Assembly (NCBI GenBank): GCA_963922205.1
Contig: CAWUHX010000228.1
Location: forward strand, 372,001-436,000
Direction: 5' to 3'
Source of the DNA: Romanomermis culicivorax
Lineage: Eukaryota; Nematoda; Enoplea; Mermithida; Mermithidae
DNA: 64,000 bases
Every line of letters begins with the position of its first letter. Positions within the stretch are counted from its first letter, which is position 1. The notes beneath the pieces are model-generated. The model did no database searches. It had not been told where the DNA came from and saw nothing but the letters and a program-made list of their open reading frames with translations. A program made the position numbers and the translations under genes. This document shows positions 1 to 12,310 of the stretch, in pieces.

Positions 1-540
1 ATTACCAATAACTTGTTCGTGATTCTCTGGAGTCATATAAGGCCACTCAAGTGACCACTGGTAACCCAAATGACCTTTCCATCAAAAAATGTGTAAATGA
101 GAGGACAAACAACTCCTTTCTTATTGGAGCAAGATCAAAGTGTTCTAAAACAAGACTTGATTTTGAAGTGATTGAAATTGATTCCTCGAAAAATGATCGT
201 CTGAAAGTTCGATCAGTACCTCATAATCAAATCAAATCACATATTCATCCGATCATTTACATGTTTCATAATTAGATTCTCAGCATTCAAATTTATTCAG
301 GTCTGGATCTTTCGTGTCAAACATTTTCAGTGGAAAGAAGTATTGACTTATCAATAACAAAAATTCAATCCTAAAATGCTGAGAAACTGGTGACCGTTTC
401 ATCAAAGAGATCTAAGCTCCAGCTAAACTGCAGCTTAACTTGTACACAAAAAATATCGAATAAGTCAAACTAAGGCTGAGCTGTAGTTTAACTTACTCTG
501 TATGTTGCTTAATTCTATATGCTATACTATCGCCTTTAAC

Positions 541-1803
541 CCTTTTGCGGTCAACAGGGTCATTTTTTACCCGACCCTAGAGAGATCGAAATATCATGTT
601 GTCCCATGATTCTTCGATCTTTCGAATGATTAGAGCTAGAGGATGATGAAAAATCAGTTAAAACAAGTGCCAAAACAATATAATGCAGCTTAATCTCAGA
701 AAACCTTTAAAAATCAAGTTCCCAGTGGGCCCCATCTTAAATCTCAAAAGCGACCTTCTAAAAGATATCCGCCTAATGGTATTATCGAATTTGAGTGTGA
801 TAGCAGTAAAAAAGTTAAATAAATCCGATAAAATGAGCGTCAAAACTGTCTGACATTGCCTAATCTCGGAAAACTGATAAATATCGAGTTTCCGTGGCGC
901 ATACTTTGAAAAACGTCAAAATTTTTGATTCTAATGGTTCTGCTCCTAACTGTTCCAGAAAGGTTCGGAAAAGAAAAGTGGTCTAGACGGGTAAAAATGA
1001 TTCAGGAATTGAATGAAAGAATCATCCAAGGTGTTTCAGCCATAACTCATAAAACTGACGAATATCAAGTTTCTGATTTGCAGCACCAGATGAAACCCTA
1101 AAAAAAAGCCTTCTAAAAGATCTCCGCTTTACGCGATATGAGTGTTTCAAGTTAATAAACGTGATCCACACTAGGTAAAAATGATTGAAAAATCGAATAA
1201 GACAAGTCTTAAAAGCTATCACTAGGGCCTAAAATCAGAAATTCAATGGAAACCAAATTTTTGAGGGGGCAGCGCCAAGAAAAACAGAAAACCCCAAAAA
1301 ATTTCAAAACCAAAAAGTTTCTGATGTTCGTTAATTTCTCAGCAAAAATAGATTCAATCGACTCGCGGTTTTGTTTAAAAGATACACCAGAGTCTGTAGT
1401 TTGTGAATATGTGCATTATATTCGGTTGTTCCACCGAGCTTTTATTTTGCACGGCCGCACCGAGGATAAAAATTAAAATTTTGTGTTTCACTTCGTTTTT
1501 CAGTGTTATAAGGAGAGAATGACGCTTTTATAAGTATAAATTATAAAGTATAAATTAAACTCAGTATAAATTTTCTCTCTTGGGGGGCTGCAGTACGACA
1601 CGACGAAAAAACATTTTTTCCGAACTTTGATGGTTAATTTCGGGTCTGTTTCACAGTATTCATGGCAATTCTTGGACAAAGTCAGAAGCTCCAAAAACGT
1701 GCGAATCAGATAAAAAAAGAATGCTGAATTTCGTGGAATGTTTGCCGACTTATTCCAGTTTGAAAATAGACCATGATTTTTGCATGACTTTTTAAGGGTT
1801 ACG
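541..1803. mobile_element. Insertion in copy A, probable non-autonomous DNA element
   Basis: The segment is absent from the otherwise collinear copy B, so it is an insertion or was lost there. It begins near TTAACCCTTTT and ends near TTTTTAAGGGTTA, a short inverted terminal match. Inside, a unit of roughly 190 bp recurs in diverged form; each copy contains an AATCTCAGAAAAC-like and a CCTTCTAAAAGAT-like word. No transposase or other recognisable protein is visible. Exact ends and target duplication could not be fixed by eye. Confidence 0.55.
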
Positions 1804-2374
1804 GTATAGCTCAGCTGCAGCTTAGCTTGTACACACAAAATAATCGAATGCGTTAAACCACAGCAGAGCAGTAACTCAACTCTGTTTGTTATAACATTGC
1901 TGCAAGGTTGCAGCTCGCCTACAGCTTAACTTTCCTGATATGTTTTGTTTGTACGAGTTAATCTGTAGCTGAGCTGCACCTTGGCAGTTAAGCAGTAGTT
2001 TAAGTTGAACCTCAGCTTGAGCTTAAGTCTTTTTGGCGAAACAGGTCCCTGGGGTAAAAGCCGCCAGAAATATTGTCCTGTACACATACTATTCAATCTT
2101 GCGACCTGTGAGCAAAATTTGCTCTAAAGTGCAATGGTGGAATAAAGATCCACATACAAAGCATTCGTATGGCAATAAATTGTGCAACTCAGTAGTTTCA
2201 TAGCTCTCGAATACAACCGACTTTTTTCAGGGAATCACACCTGCCACTGGATTCTTTTCGCTACTGACTCCGACCCTGAACCCTGAACTCTAAAATTTCT
2301 TACAAACACTGAAGAAGGCCAACTCGTTACAGTGATTAAATTGATTGGTTCTTTGATTTCTGAAAAGGACTCAC

Positions 2375-2905
2375 TTGTCAATGATGCAGTCCTCTTCTTA
2401 TCGTCGCAGTCGAATGTGTAGGATGCAAATACCAACGGTTCGCAGCCCCTTCGGGCGCAATTATCATAACATTGATCGTGGTGCTGGCAACACCTATTGA
2501 AAAGTATCTGATATGTCGCAACATGAATTGCAATTAGAGTAAAGTATTGCATACATGAACTCCATGTTTTTTGCATACAGCTATGGAAATCACGTAAAAT
2601 AAGTTTTTGTGTCAACTGCTTGTGAAAGAGGTTGGTTCTGTTCCTCCTTTCTTATACTTCACGATTTACTTGTCAATATCGTCGACTGGTTGCCCGGATC
2701 CACCTAGACCACAATAGCAACCGTAATTGTTGAACTTGAAAGGGTTTTCATTCGTGATACATCTGATTCTGTCGTGGAAATTCACCATGTTCTCTTTAAA
2801 TGCCATTTTTGTTGGAAAAATTCAAAAATTTCGAATAAATATTTTACCTGAACTAAGGTTGATACATAATGAAATTAGCCAAATAAAAAATTTCATGATC
2901 GCCAT
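2375..2905 (-). CDS. Secreted phospholipase A2-like protein, copy A (three exons seen, 3' end not found)
   Basis: Predicted secreted phospholipase A2, the family that cuts the sn-2 ester bond of phospholipids with calcium. Exons read on the minus strand: 2905-2848 (signal peptide, [19 protein letters not shown]), 2793-2670 ([12 protein letters not shown] followed by the calcium-binding loop [11 protein letters not shown] and PVDDID), and 2493-2375 (active-site helix [10 protein letters not shown] with the catalytic His, then [10 protein letters not shown]). The introns are 54 and 176 bp, have GT-AG ends, and keep the frame (phase 1, then phase 2). The third exon ends at a strong GTGAGT donor. 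The next family segment, with the second catalytic Asp (CxCDxxAxxC type), was not found down to base 1. The gene is therefore truncated or has a distant last exon. If the donor is not used, translation runs on to a stop at 2235. Confidence 0.82.
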
Positions 2906-2940
2906 TTGGAGAATGATGCGACGTCGTTCATTTTTCGGGT

Positions 2941-2947
2941 ATTTATA
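2941..2947 (-). promoter_or_regulatory. TATA box of PLA2 copy A
   Basis: Read on the minus strand this is TATAAAT inside CTATAAATACCC, about 36 bases upstream of the start codon at 2905. The same motif at the same distance is kept in copy B (12863-12869). The short distance implies a very short 5' leader. Confidence 0.6.
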
Positions 2948-3085
2948 GAACAGATGAACAAAATTTGTGACGTTTGATGAATGAATTGAACAATGTTTTC
3001 GACTTGTACAATATTGCGTAACTCTTCTGTACGAAAACCTGAATTTTTGTAGTCAAATAATTTTTTTGCTGATATACCGTACTTC

Positions 3086-3429
3086 GTCATAAAATAATAT
3101 ATGAAAAGTGTATTAATTCGCAGTTCATCTAAAAAATGTGATTGAACTGCCGCAGGTATTATTGTATGCAACATTGGTATCCCTGCAAAATATACTGGAC
3201 ATAATATACTGATAAAAACTTACAAGACAAAATGTACTTTTTTATATTCAGTAGCCATATCGGCTAGCGAATTGGCTACTGAAATAATGAGCCCCTAATA
3301 AAAAGCAAAAGGGTCAAAGAACAAGAATAACAAGGGTACAAGATAACATACAAGACTATTTCTAATCTTACTGTCCCTTCTCTGGCTGGACAGCCCTTTT
3401 TCCTTGCTATGGCACTGCATTTTACCACA
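3086..3429. other. Unassigned spacer
   Basis: Lies between the duplication edge and the FLYWCH relic. I see no coding signal, RNA gene or repeat; it may hold a further decayed part of the FLYWCH gene. Confidence 0.4.
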
Positions 3430-3719
3430 ATTCAAAAAGGGAAGCCTCAGCTGATTCAAAATGAGTATATCTTCAATTATTCTCAAGATTTGGCTAATGG
3501 CAATAAATCCTAGATTTGTTAGAATTATTACAAATTTCACTGTGCCGCCCGTTTAAAAACCAATAATGAAAAATCAGCTTTATTAGAAGAATCCAGTGAT
3601 CATAACCATGCCCTAGATGCTGTGAAGATTAGCGTGAAAAAAGTCATTCAAGAGCTTCATAATCGTGCAGCTGATACACAGGAAGCCCCACAGCAAATCT
3701 TAGCAAATGTCACAGTGGG
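3430..3719 (+). pseudogene. FLYWCH zinc-finger / MULE-type relic
   Basis: One frame reads a FLYWCH-type zinc finger: KGKPQLIQNEYIFNYS, then a degenerate region with two in-frame TAG stops (3511-3513 and 3520-3522), then NYYKFHCAARL and the closing His pair DHNHA. It continues with a helix-rich stretch ending at a GTAAGT-like donor at 3720. This is the layout of FLYWCH domains fused to MULE transposases, and of host FLYWCH genes derived from them. The two stops and the missing transposase core argue for a dead fragment. Confidence 0.6.
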
Positions 3720-4628
3720 TAAGTTTTTACAAAACAGTATGTTTGTAACGTACCTGCTAACACAGTACTGTAAATATATAGCATACTGTATGTGATAGAC
3801 ATATATTAAACATTATTTAATTTTCATATTTTATTGTCTCAAGGGTGTCTGGGATTCACATCAAACATTCCTATTAAATTACGTGAAGTACTTTATTTTG
3901 ATCAATTCACACCCCGGTAGCCCAATTAAGATGCCCCAATTAATTTGCACAAATGGCAGCTGGTCCCCTAGAACCTACACTAAACCACACATTCCACGGC
4001 TACCCTAATCCCCCGTAAAAATTGTAAACAACACCTGCACACAGTAAAATAAGTAAAAACACCGCCAGACAGTAGTCTCAAGTGCAATGGTAGCGACCGC
4101 CGCACAAAACATGTATATTCAGAGAATTAGATACAGGAAGCATGAACAGAAGCACAGAGGTGTGGCTAAGCCCACCGTGGGAAGCAAGCAAGACACGAAA
4201 AGCATGCTGTACTAGAAAAGGGTTAAAAGGTGTGACTAAATAAGCCCGAACAGTAAAGCAGGAAGCGACGATTGGCGGAAGAAGATGGACAGAAGCAAGG
4301 CCTCCCGGGACACCCATGGAGTGGCCAAAAACGTTGTATTTAAAGAGAAGCAAAGCATGATTTTGATCATTATTCATAGTTTCCAGTTTTTGGTTTCAAC
4401 GCTCGTATCATTTATATTTGCAAGCAGCCATTTTTGAAAGCAGTTAAACTGAGTCGTATTTTTATTTGCAAGCAAACGCGCCATTCAATTTTGTGTAGTC
4501 GACGTTCAAGCGACCGTTGAATATCCGTTGTATTATCATAGCTACCACGCCCCGCGCCCCTTCTTGTCGGCTGTAACGTCTGTAATTGGATAGAGTAAAG
4601 TGCTTCACAAACCTGGTCATTACATATT
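3720..4628 (+). other. Probable 5' LTR and leader of retroelement 1
   Basis: No coding frame. The right end is followed at about 4629 by TGGTGACCGTACCG, which looks like a primer-binding site (starts TGG, sits just before gag). A TATA-like TTGTATTTAAAG lies near 4335. No second LTR copy exists in the window, because the 3' half of the element is missing, so the LTR's left end cannot be fixed. The composition is less AT-rich than the flanks, as in the rest of the element. Confidence 0.4.
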
Positions 4629-4886
4629 TTGGTGACCGTACCGTACCATTAACCACTGGAACTCCCTACCCCCAATTAGGTGTACTCTTATCCAGGCATC
4701 CTGAAGCAGTAGATAATACAGTAGTAATCATTTCCTACAGTAAGACAGATACTCGTAGAAATCATTAGAGAACAGTTAAACGATTTATTTCCTGAACATT
4801 TTCGCACTCTACGCACACAATTAAATCAGAGTACAGTAAACCCTACCCTAATAGACGATCTAAGAACAGCAAACATTCATAATAAC

Positions 4887-5909
4887 ATGGCAAATAATTT
4901 TTACGCAAAACCTACAGTATTCACAAGCAGTGTGACCCAATATTTTGGTGAATGGAACAAACGTTTAGAACAATTCTTGGCACTCCAAGGCATGAAAGAT
5001 ACAGACGTACAGTTAAAGTTGGCATGTTTAGAGATTCATTTAGGAGGAGCTGCATTAGCAAAATTCAAAAGTCTATTCAATTCCAAAAACCCTCCCAACA
5101 CATACAAGCAGTATAAAATTGCATTGCAGGCCTTTTTCCCAAACAATCGAGATAATGAGCTACATCAACAATTTTTACGGGAGCCAAAACAAAAATGATC
5201 AGAAACAGTAACTCAATTCTTGTTTGATCTAGAACACCTCACAACCCTCACCTACCCTAACTTTAACACAGACGCAAGAGAAATAATCATCAAACCCCTC
5301 TTTGTAGAAGGCATGCAAAATGAAATCAGGGAAGCAATTAAGTACACCCGGTTCACAACTCCAAAAGAAATGTCAGAGGAAGCAGCTTACTTTGAACAGC
5401 AAATCCTTAGAAATGAGTTAAAGTCCAACGCCCTTCCATTTATACCCCCAAAACCCGAACCCATCTTTTCCCTAACCAAAAATACAGACCAACAGGACCT
5501 TTTGCATCAGTTAGAACAACAAGTAAAAGATTTACAGTTGCAGATCAAACAAAAATCCCAACCTCCACAACAGAGTAACTACAACAGTTTTAGTAACAAT
5601 ACTTTCAGCAGGAATAATGCTTACAGCAACAATACTGCCCCCAGGCAACCCACATGCTTCCAGTGTGGACAACTTGGACACGTAGCTCGAAATTGTAAAT
5701 CAGTAGGCACCTGAAAATCATGTGAAATTTGTTTTCGTAATAATCACAGTACCCGTGATTGTAAAAGCCGATGCATCCACTGCTCCCAAACAGGACATAG
5801 ATCTGATAACTGCCATTCTAAACCCTACTCAAATTTTCAATGTTTTTTATGCAAGCGGAGAGGTCATATAAGCAGGTACTGTCCAAATCAACAAAGTCGT
5901 AATATTTAA
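4887..5909 (+). pseudogene. gag: gag of retroelement 1, with four CCHC zinc knuckles
   Basis: One reading frame of about 340 codons starts at the ATG at 4887 and is interrupted only by TGA at 5196-5198 and 5712-5714. It contains a capsid-like helical region, a heptad-rich stretch, and four Cys-His boxes starting near 5655, 5721, 5772 and 5841 (for example CFQCGQLGHVARNC and CFLCKRRGHISRYC), which bind RNA in retroviral nucleocapsids. Four knuckles in a row is more than the usual one or two. Both stops are TGA, which a C-to-T change of an Arg CGA codon would explain. Confidence 0.8.
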
Positions 5910-6463
5910 AATTGCATTGAGTACAGGCAACTCCAACCCTTAATGGACATTGATGACCCTGCATTCTACTCAACCTCACCCGCCATAACTAAAGACGCTC
6001 AGACTTCATTAGGAACTATAATGCCACCACTCACTGCCATAGTCAGGAGGAGTACGTCCTCCACCTGGACTTACCCGATTGGTGCGCCATGTCACCACCC
6101 CCTATGCCCAAAGCTGCCAAAATCGAAAAATCGCCGCCCACCATCCTGGCAGACTACAAAATCCCCCGAAAAAAGGAAACCAAGCCGCCCACCGCCCCCG
6201 ATACACCCTTGAATACAGGCCGTAACCTTTTGTCCCTCCTACATGGCCTCACAACCGAACCCTACTGATTCCGCCCCCCAAACACTACTACCAACCCCCA
6301 CAAGTAAGCAAATCCAAACCATGATTCAACTTCTAAAGTTTTACAGACTGTTCAGATTGTAAACCAGCCACCCCCGCAACACAACAACCCAAAACACCAA
6401 CAGCAGCCATGCCAAACCGGCCAGAACAAAAAAACACAGTGCCACGCCGCCTCCAATAAGACA

Positions 6464-8210
6464 TTGTGTTGGCGCATATTTTATATATTTCTTTGTATAA
6501 TAATCCCCACATCATGTAGTGCCCAATTCCAGATCTGTGGAACTTCATTGAGTGGTCACTCGGTCAGCATACCAAAACTTGTATCATGCATGCCCCCTTC
6601 CACAGTAGACAAACCAGTACAGACATTCAGAAAAATCTATATCCCCTTCACTAAACCTCACATAACAGATGCATACAAATGCAGTGTTCGCAAACGGAAA
6701 ATTTGTACCAATACTGGATTTTTTGGCTCAAAAGGTATTGTTTTCCACCAAACCGAAATGCAAAATCTAACCCCGCATGTTTGTAAGGCAATCGTTATAG
6801 ACAAAGAACACAACGGTCAAAAATTATACGAAACTCAACCAGGATTTTGGTCAACAAATAACTCCCTAAGCGTAGAATACACATGGTGTTGTACAGACCA
6901 CTGTACATCAGTCACTAATGTCATCATAGAAATAGGACAAATAGCATCTTGGAATGGAAAATCTATGACAGATAATAAGGTGACCTGGGGTCATGCAAAC
7001 GGACATCAGGTCATTGTGTTACAGCCCATGGGTCCATTATCTGGAATAAAACAGCATTCAAAAACTTATGCCCTTTCGAATACAAAAATACACATCCCAT
7101 AAAACTGACACAAACCCACATGATAATAGAAGAGCTACAAGGTGCATTTTCCCCTAAAAATACACTCTTTTCGAACCCCAATCGCCCAGATATCCAAGAC
7201 AGTGTCCCAACTGAACAGGGCATTGTTGTACGTTTGGACAAAAGCGCCCCAGATTGTAACACATTTTTGACCCCAAAAATCAACGAAACTAATACTACAC
7301 TCTATGATTTTGAGGATTTTGAACCCATTAACGCAAAATTAAATTATCTAGCAGACAAAATCCAGGAATTGGAAATTCAAAATTTCAAAAACGTATAGAG
7401 TGAATTATGCAGACAGGCACAGCGTCACCTTGATCTCGTATGGCAAATTTTGTGCCTTGATGCAAACCTTGGAGCGGGTGCATTTCTACAGGGAACCGAC
7501 ATAATAGCAGAATTCACAGGAGAAGCCCTCACCATCTGGCCCTGTAAACAAGTAAATGCATCTAAAGTCTTCTACAACCATAAAATCAACCAAACCTGCT
7601 ACAAACTTTAGCCCATTCTGGTAGGAACCGAACTCATGTTTTCCAATCCAGGAGGCAACGATTTGACCCCTTTTGCACAAACAGTTGATTGCCATCATAT
7701 GCATGCACCCTCTATAAACAGAATAATACATGGGTCAGTGAAACAGGATCCCCACATGTCGCAAATTTACCTTTAGAAATCGTCTGGAACCAAAATTTCC
7801 CAATTTTCCATTTTAACACACCTGCAATTTTCCATGATCAACTTGCAACAATTTCAAAAAACTTACTCTTTTTGAAACAATACATTTACAAAACTCACAC
7901 ACTGGAAAATGTTGTTAAGAAACTCGTCAATTACACAGCCCAAATGTCTCTCAACTCAGATACAGTTTATAGCATGATCTCAGGCAGTGGCCAAGCAATT
8001 GGAAATACCCTCTCTGGCGCTGATCAAGGCATAGAACATGTAATCACCAGCACTACCTAAAGCCTCACAGACTGATTAAATAATTTATTCAAAGGACCCC
8101 TGCAAATCATTATTAATCTAGCCGTTATTACTGTAGTCATTGCATGTGTCTTTTACTCTTTTCTCATTCTTCGAAAGTATTTCCCTTCCACAAAGCATCA
8201 GGTCACAAAT
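6464..8210 (+). pseudogene. Envelope-like membrane glycoprotein region, retroelement 1
   Basis: Begins with a good signal peptide at 6464, followed by a Cys-rich ectodomain with the motif WCCTDHCTSVTN. Near 8100-8165 there is a long hydrophobic membrane anchor followed by basic residues, as expected of a type I viral glycoprotein. It is broken by stops at 7100, 7396, 8058 and 8076 and by frame changes near 7110 and 7690. After the anchor the same frame runs on into the protease. Related sequence at 53409-54366 supports it as a real, once-conserved segment. Assignment as an envelope protein is inference from topology and context; I recognise no specific viral glycoprotein class. Confidence 0.55.
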
Positions 8211-8285
8211 GAACATGCGTACGAAATACCATCACACAGCACGCATTTACATGAGACCATTCCCCCATCATTCGGCCATGCTCTC

Positions 8286-8912
8286 TTGGAGTTAGCTGAT
8301 CGCTGTGAGGCCCAAACGCAGCAGAAATACGTCCTCATCAATAACGATACCCCCAGAACCCCTGCAATTGGACTCATGAATCAAATCCACCAATCTGTAT
8401 CAAATAAGCCCCCCCCCCAGAACATGCCTGAGAAACATACTCCTCAGATCCCAATCACACTTAATGGCAAGCTAATTACAAAAGGCATGATTGACACTTG
8501 TGCTGTATACTCACTCATTGAATCGCGAATCACTCAAATTCTCCAGCTAGACATGAAACCCCCGCTAGTCCAAGCCAAAGCAGCCAATAATCTTCCGATT
8601 CACTTTGTAGGAACCACTTTTGTTACAGTAACAGCCCAAACTATCCAGGAAACAATAATGGTCCATGTCCAAAAAGATTGCACAGCAGACGTCCTTCTAG
8701 GCAAAAACTTTCTCAGTCCATTCTCGGAATACACTATCAACAATCAGAAATCCCAGGTCAAATTTGGCAATGTTATACTACCTTGTGATGGCCTAGAATA
8801 TAGCCCCCTTTCGACCTGTGGTGGAACTTATTTAGACGAAAAATTAGAATTACCACCCCGTACAGTAACCGAATTTACTGTCCCCCTTGCCCAAATCGTA
8901 CCTACAAGTTAA
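8286..8912 (+). pseudogene. Retroviral-type aspartic protease, retroelement 1
   Basis: Carries the retropepsin pattern: the active-site strand MIDTCAVYSLI at about 8490-8520 and the later LLGKNFL strand. The usual active-site triad is Asp-Thr/Ser-Gly; here the third residue is Cys (TGT at 8499-8501), one base from Gly. It is in the same frame as the membrane anchor upstream, and the frame is lost near 8890 before the RT. Confidence 0.75.
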
Positions 8913-9819
8913 ACAACTTGAATTAACTCCGAAACCCAAACACAATACCAAAGTTCATTTTGCAGCTTGTGTCTCTGAAAACCAAATCAGTCGCATACGC
9001 ATATTGGTCCTAAACACACAAGACATGCCCCAAACTCTTTACCCTGGAACATGCATCAGTACCCTCTAATGTTACATCCCAAAACAAGATGCTTCTGCTA
9101 AAGTAACCCCCTCCACGCAAAACCAGGCAAACACTTGTGATACATTCACATGGTTGAAAGAAAATGTTAACTTAGCCTCCTGTGACCTCACAGAACCAGA
9201 AAAAACTCAACTTCTATGTGCCCTATCGAAGTACCCTAAGTTATATGCTAAATCGAAAATGGACGTAGGTAGAACCACCCTTGTCTCACATACAATTGAC
9301 ACCAATTCCTCCCAACCCGTATGCAGGAACCTTTTTCGTACCTCCCCAAAGGAAAAGCAAATCATACAAGCAGAAGTTGAGCAACTCACAGCAGCAGGTG
9401 TCATAAGCCAGAGCCATTCTCCATGGTGCACCAACACAGTTTTAGTCCCCAAAAAAGATGGTGGCCATCGTTTATGCTTTGATTTTAGAGGCTTCAATAA
9501 AGTAACAAAAAAAGATACCTATCTCTTGCCCCTCATAGACGAAATTCTAGACACCCCGCATGGAATGAAATATTTTACGTCCCTTGACCAATCCAATGCC
9601 TATTATTCCATTCCAATTGCACAAGCAGACAGAGAGAAAACTGCATTTAATTGCTCAGCCAGACAATATCAGTTTAACTATTTCCCCTTTGGTCTCACCA
9701 ATGCTCCAGCCACATTCCAAAGGTTAATGGATGTTATCCTCTCGGGATTGCAATGGAACACATGTCTTGTCTATCTCGAGGATGTTTTAGTCTCCCATGC
9801 ACAAAATGCCCAACTATGA
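8913..9819 (+). pseudogene. pol: Reverse transcriptase, retroelement 1 (truncated)
   Basis: A short linker with a stop at 9067-9069 leads into a long open frame (9154-9819). It holds the RT signatures VLVPKKDGGHRLCFDFRG, FTSLDQSNAYYSIPI, QFNYFPFGLTNAPATFQRLM and then YLED at 9771-9782. The usual motif is Y-x-D-D, so the first catalytic Asp of the pair is Glu (GAG). The frame ends ten codons later. The thumb, RNase H and integrase are missing, and 9820 onward is unrelated DNA. The polymerase would be inactive. Confidence 0.85.
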
Positions 9820-11273
9820 GGTCAAACACTTCGACCATCCCTACATCGATGTGTGAAGCTGATCCAGGCCAGCATTTAAAAATCTTAAAAATCAGTCGAA
9901 CTTTTTCCTATTTATTGCAACAAAATATTCCGACATTTCCAGCATACATCTAACTCGACTAAATTTCTATACGAAAATATTATGATGTGTTTCTTCTGAT
10001 TCATTTGAACGGAAAAACGACCCTGTCGCTCAAACTCCTGAAAAAATTGGCTATCGAATAGTAAACTTTTTCCAATTGACCGTCTATCGACGGAAACCAG
10101 GGCGTCGATTCGAGCGATGTTACCGTATTCCTCAACGGGTTGGTTTTGCATTGGACTTGCGAATCGGTTCTATTTTTCAATGTCGAAAGGTTGTCCCGAA
10201 AACATCGGCTGGCTTTTAAATCGCAATCGAAGGCGCATTTAGAGCATTCGTTGCTTTCTATATAGAATAGATTGATAAAATTTAAAAAGGCTTTTTGACT
10301 TCCATGACTTCTATGAGCGATTCATTGATTAGACATGTTTGGATGATAAAAAATTTTGTAACAAAAACAGCTGATGGTTTTTCAAATTTATCTTAAATAT
10401 ATTTTGCAGAGACAATAAATCGTGCAGATTTTGTTCATTTTTCAAGAAAAGCTTATTTCATTCTGCTAGTTATTTCCGATTACAATGGCTTTTGGGATCT
10501 GGTAGTTCTTGAGACTGTAATAAATATTGAGTGTCAATTAACCAGCATTTCACTTGGCCACTGTGGTCACTTGGCCAGCAAAAATGTATATTATGACCAG
10601 GGTACTATACAGTAGGGAGCCTGGGTGTAATCCGGATCTGGCTGCAGTAGAGAGCCTGGGTGTAATCCGGATCTGGCTGCAGTCCACACAGATTCAAAAA
10701 TTTTCGGGTGAGACTTGATGCGACCCTGTTGTCTACAACAGCGCTGGATCTTTCTGGCCGAGCCGACATTTGTGTATAAGGCCAGGACTGAATTTTGGCC
10801 GGATCTAGGTTAGTTTTAATGTAGTTCTTGACATGGATGCAGTCACGGGGCTGGAACCATAATGAGATATTATGTACGATCGCATAAGTGACCTGTGTCA
10901 TATCATGTCCTGATTTAAACATTGAATGATGTGCAGACATGCGGATGATCCGAGTGACCACCATTCTTTCATATGACTTTTTACTAAACAATTGTCCAAA
11001 TTCTCACGAGAAGGTTTTGATGATTATCTGACGTCATGTATTGTCGTGCGAATGATTCTAGTGGTTCAACTGAGCCCAAGAAAAATTTTCCTCTAATGCA
11101 GTGGGTTCTGGATATGGTTGCAGCCTTGGTCTTGAGTATCAACCATACTACTTGAAACCTGTTGAGATGCATAAAATGAACACTCTGACGACTACTGTCA
11201 TTTCTCGTTTATCCGAGTGACCCAGCTGTCCAATAATCACTCAAATGACCCTTCCATCAAAAATAGTGGAAAT
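9820..11273. other. Unassigned stretch between retroelement 1 and PLA2 copy B
   Basis: No protein family or RNA gene recognised on either strand; short open frames here look like chance. The only clear structure is the 35-bp tandem duplication listed separately. The missing 3' part of retroelement 1 is not here. Confidence 0.5.
10617..10686. repeat. 35-bp tandem duplication
   Basis: The unit GAGCCTGGGTGTAATCCGGA plus 15 further bases occurs twice head to tail, virtually unchanged, so it is recent. It is not part of any recognised gene. Confidence 0.85.
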
Positions 11274-12310
11274 TATTACCAAAAACTTCTTCGTGATTCC
11301 CTGGAGTCATATGAGGCCACTTGAGTGACCACTGGTAACCCACATGATTTCTTCATCAAAAATTGTGGAAATAGTAGGGCAAGCAACTCCTTTCTCATTG
11401 GAGCAAGATCAAAGTGTTGTACAAGAAGAACTGATTTTGAAGTAATTGAAATTGATTCCACGAGAACTGATCATGTGAAAGTTCGATCAGTTCCTCTCGT
11501 AAGGACCTCACAATCAAATCACATTCATTCGATTATTTACCTGCTCCATAATTAGATTCTCAGTTAGATTCTCAACATTCAACTTTATTCGGGTATGGAT
11601 CTTTCGTATCAAACATTTTCAGTGGAATAAAGTACTGACTTATCAATAACGAAGTTGCAATCCTAAAATGCTGAGAAACTGGTGACGGTTTCATCAAAGA
11701 GATCTAAGCTCCAGCTAAACTGCAGCTTAACTTGCACACAAAAAATATCGAATAAGTCAAACTAAGGCTGAGCTGTAGTTTAACTTACTATGTATGTTGC
11801 TTAATTCTATATGCTATACTATTGCTTCTAACGTGCAGGTCAGCTGCAGCCTATCTTGTACACACAAAATACATCGAATACGTTGAACTACAGCAGAGCT
11901 GTAACTTAACTCTGTATGTTATAACATTGCTATTAGGTTGCAGCTCGCCTTAACTTTGCTTTCCTGATATGTTTTGTTTGTACGAGTTAATCTGTAGCAG
12001 AGCTGCACCTTGGCAGTTAAGCTGTAGTTTAAGTCGAACGTCAGCTTGAGCTTAAGTCTCTTTGGTGAAACCGATCCCTGGAGTAAAAGTCGCCAGAAAT
12101 GCTGTCCTGTAAACATACTGTTAAATCTTACGACATGTGAGCTAAATTTTCTCTAAATTGCAATGGTGGAATAAAGATCCACATACAAAGCATTCGTATG
12201 AAAATAAATTGTGCAACTCAGTAGTTCCAGTAGCTCCTCAATACAACCGACTTCTTTCAGGGAATCACTGCAGCCACTGAATTACGGTCACTACTGACTC
12301 CGACCCTCAC

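Larger units (their letters stand above)
1..3085. repeat. Segmental duplication, copy A (partner 11274-13044)
   Basis: This stretch aligns base by base, with scattered substitutions, to 11274-13044. Shared landmarks are the opening stretch at base 1, the AGCTGCAGCTTAACT-like word repeats, the whole phospholipase A2 gene and its promoter. Similarity stops after the ATACCGTAC at about 3085 (13044 in copy B). Copy A differs by a 1.26-kb insertion (541-1803) and by about 84 bp just after the donor of the last recognised PLA2 exon that copy B lacks. The left edge of the duplication lies outside the window. Confidence 0.9.
4629..9819 (+). mobile_element. Retroelement 1: gag - envelope-like - protease - RT (3' truncated, decayed)
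   Basis: A retrovirus-like element readable left to right: leader, gag with zinc knuckles, a proline-rich stretch (5943-6212), a membrane-glycoprotein-like region, an aspartic protease and a reverse transcriptase. The RT breaks off shortly after its catalytic motif, and RNase H, integrase and the 3' LTR are absent. Stops and frameshifts occur throughout, so no copy here is functional. The envelope-like region lies between gag and pol rather than after pol as in retroviruses and errantiviruses. A related but separate remnant lies at 51.5-54.4 kb. Confidence 0.8.

Noticed and set aside
6333-6548. Minus-strand frame over the start of the envelope-like region
   Set aside because: Shadow of the plus-strand retroelement; no motif of its own.
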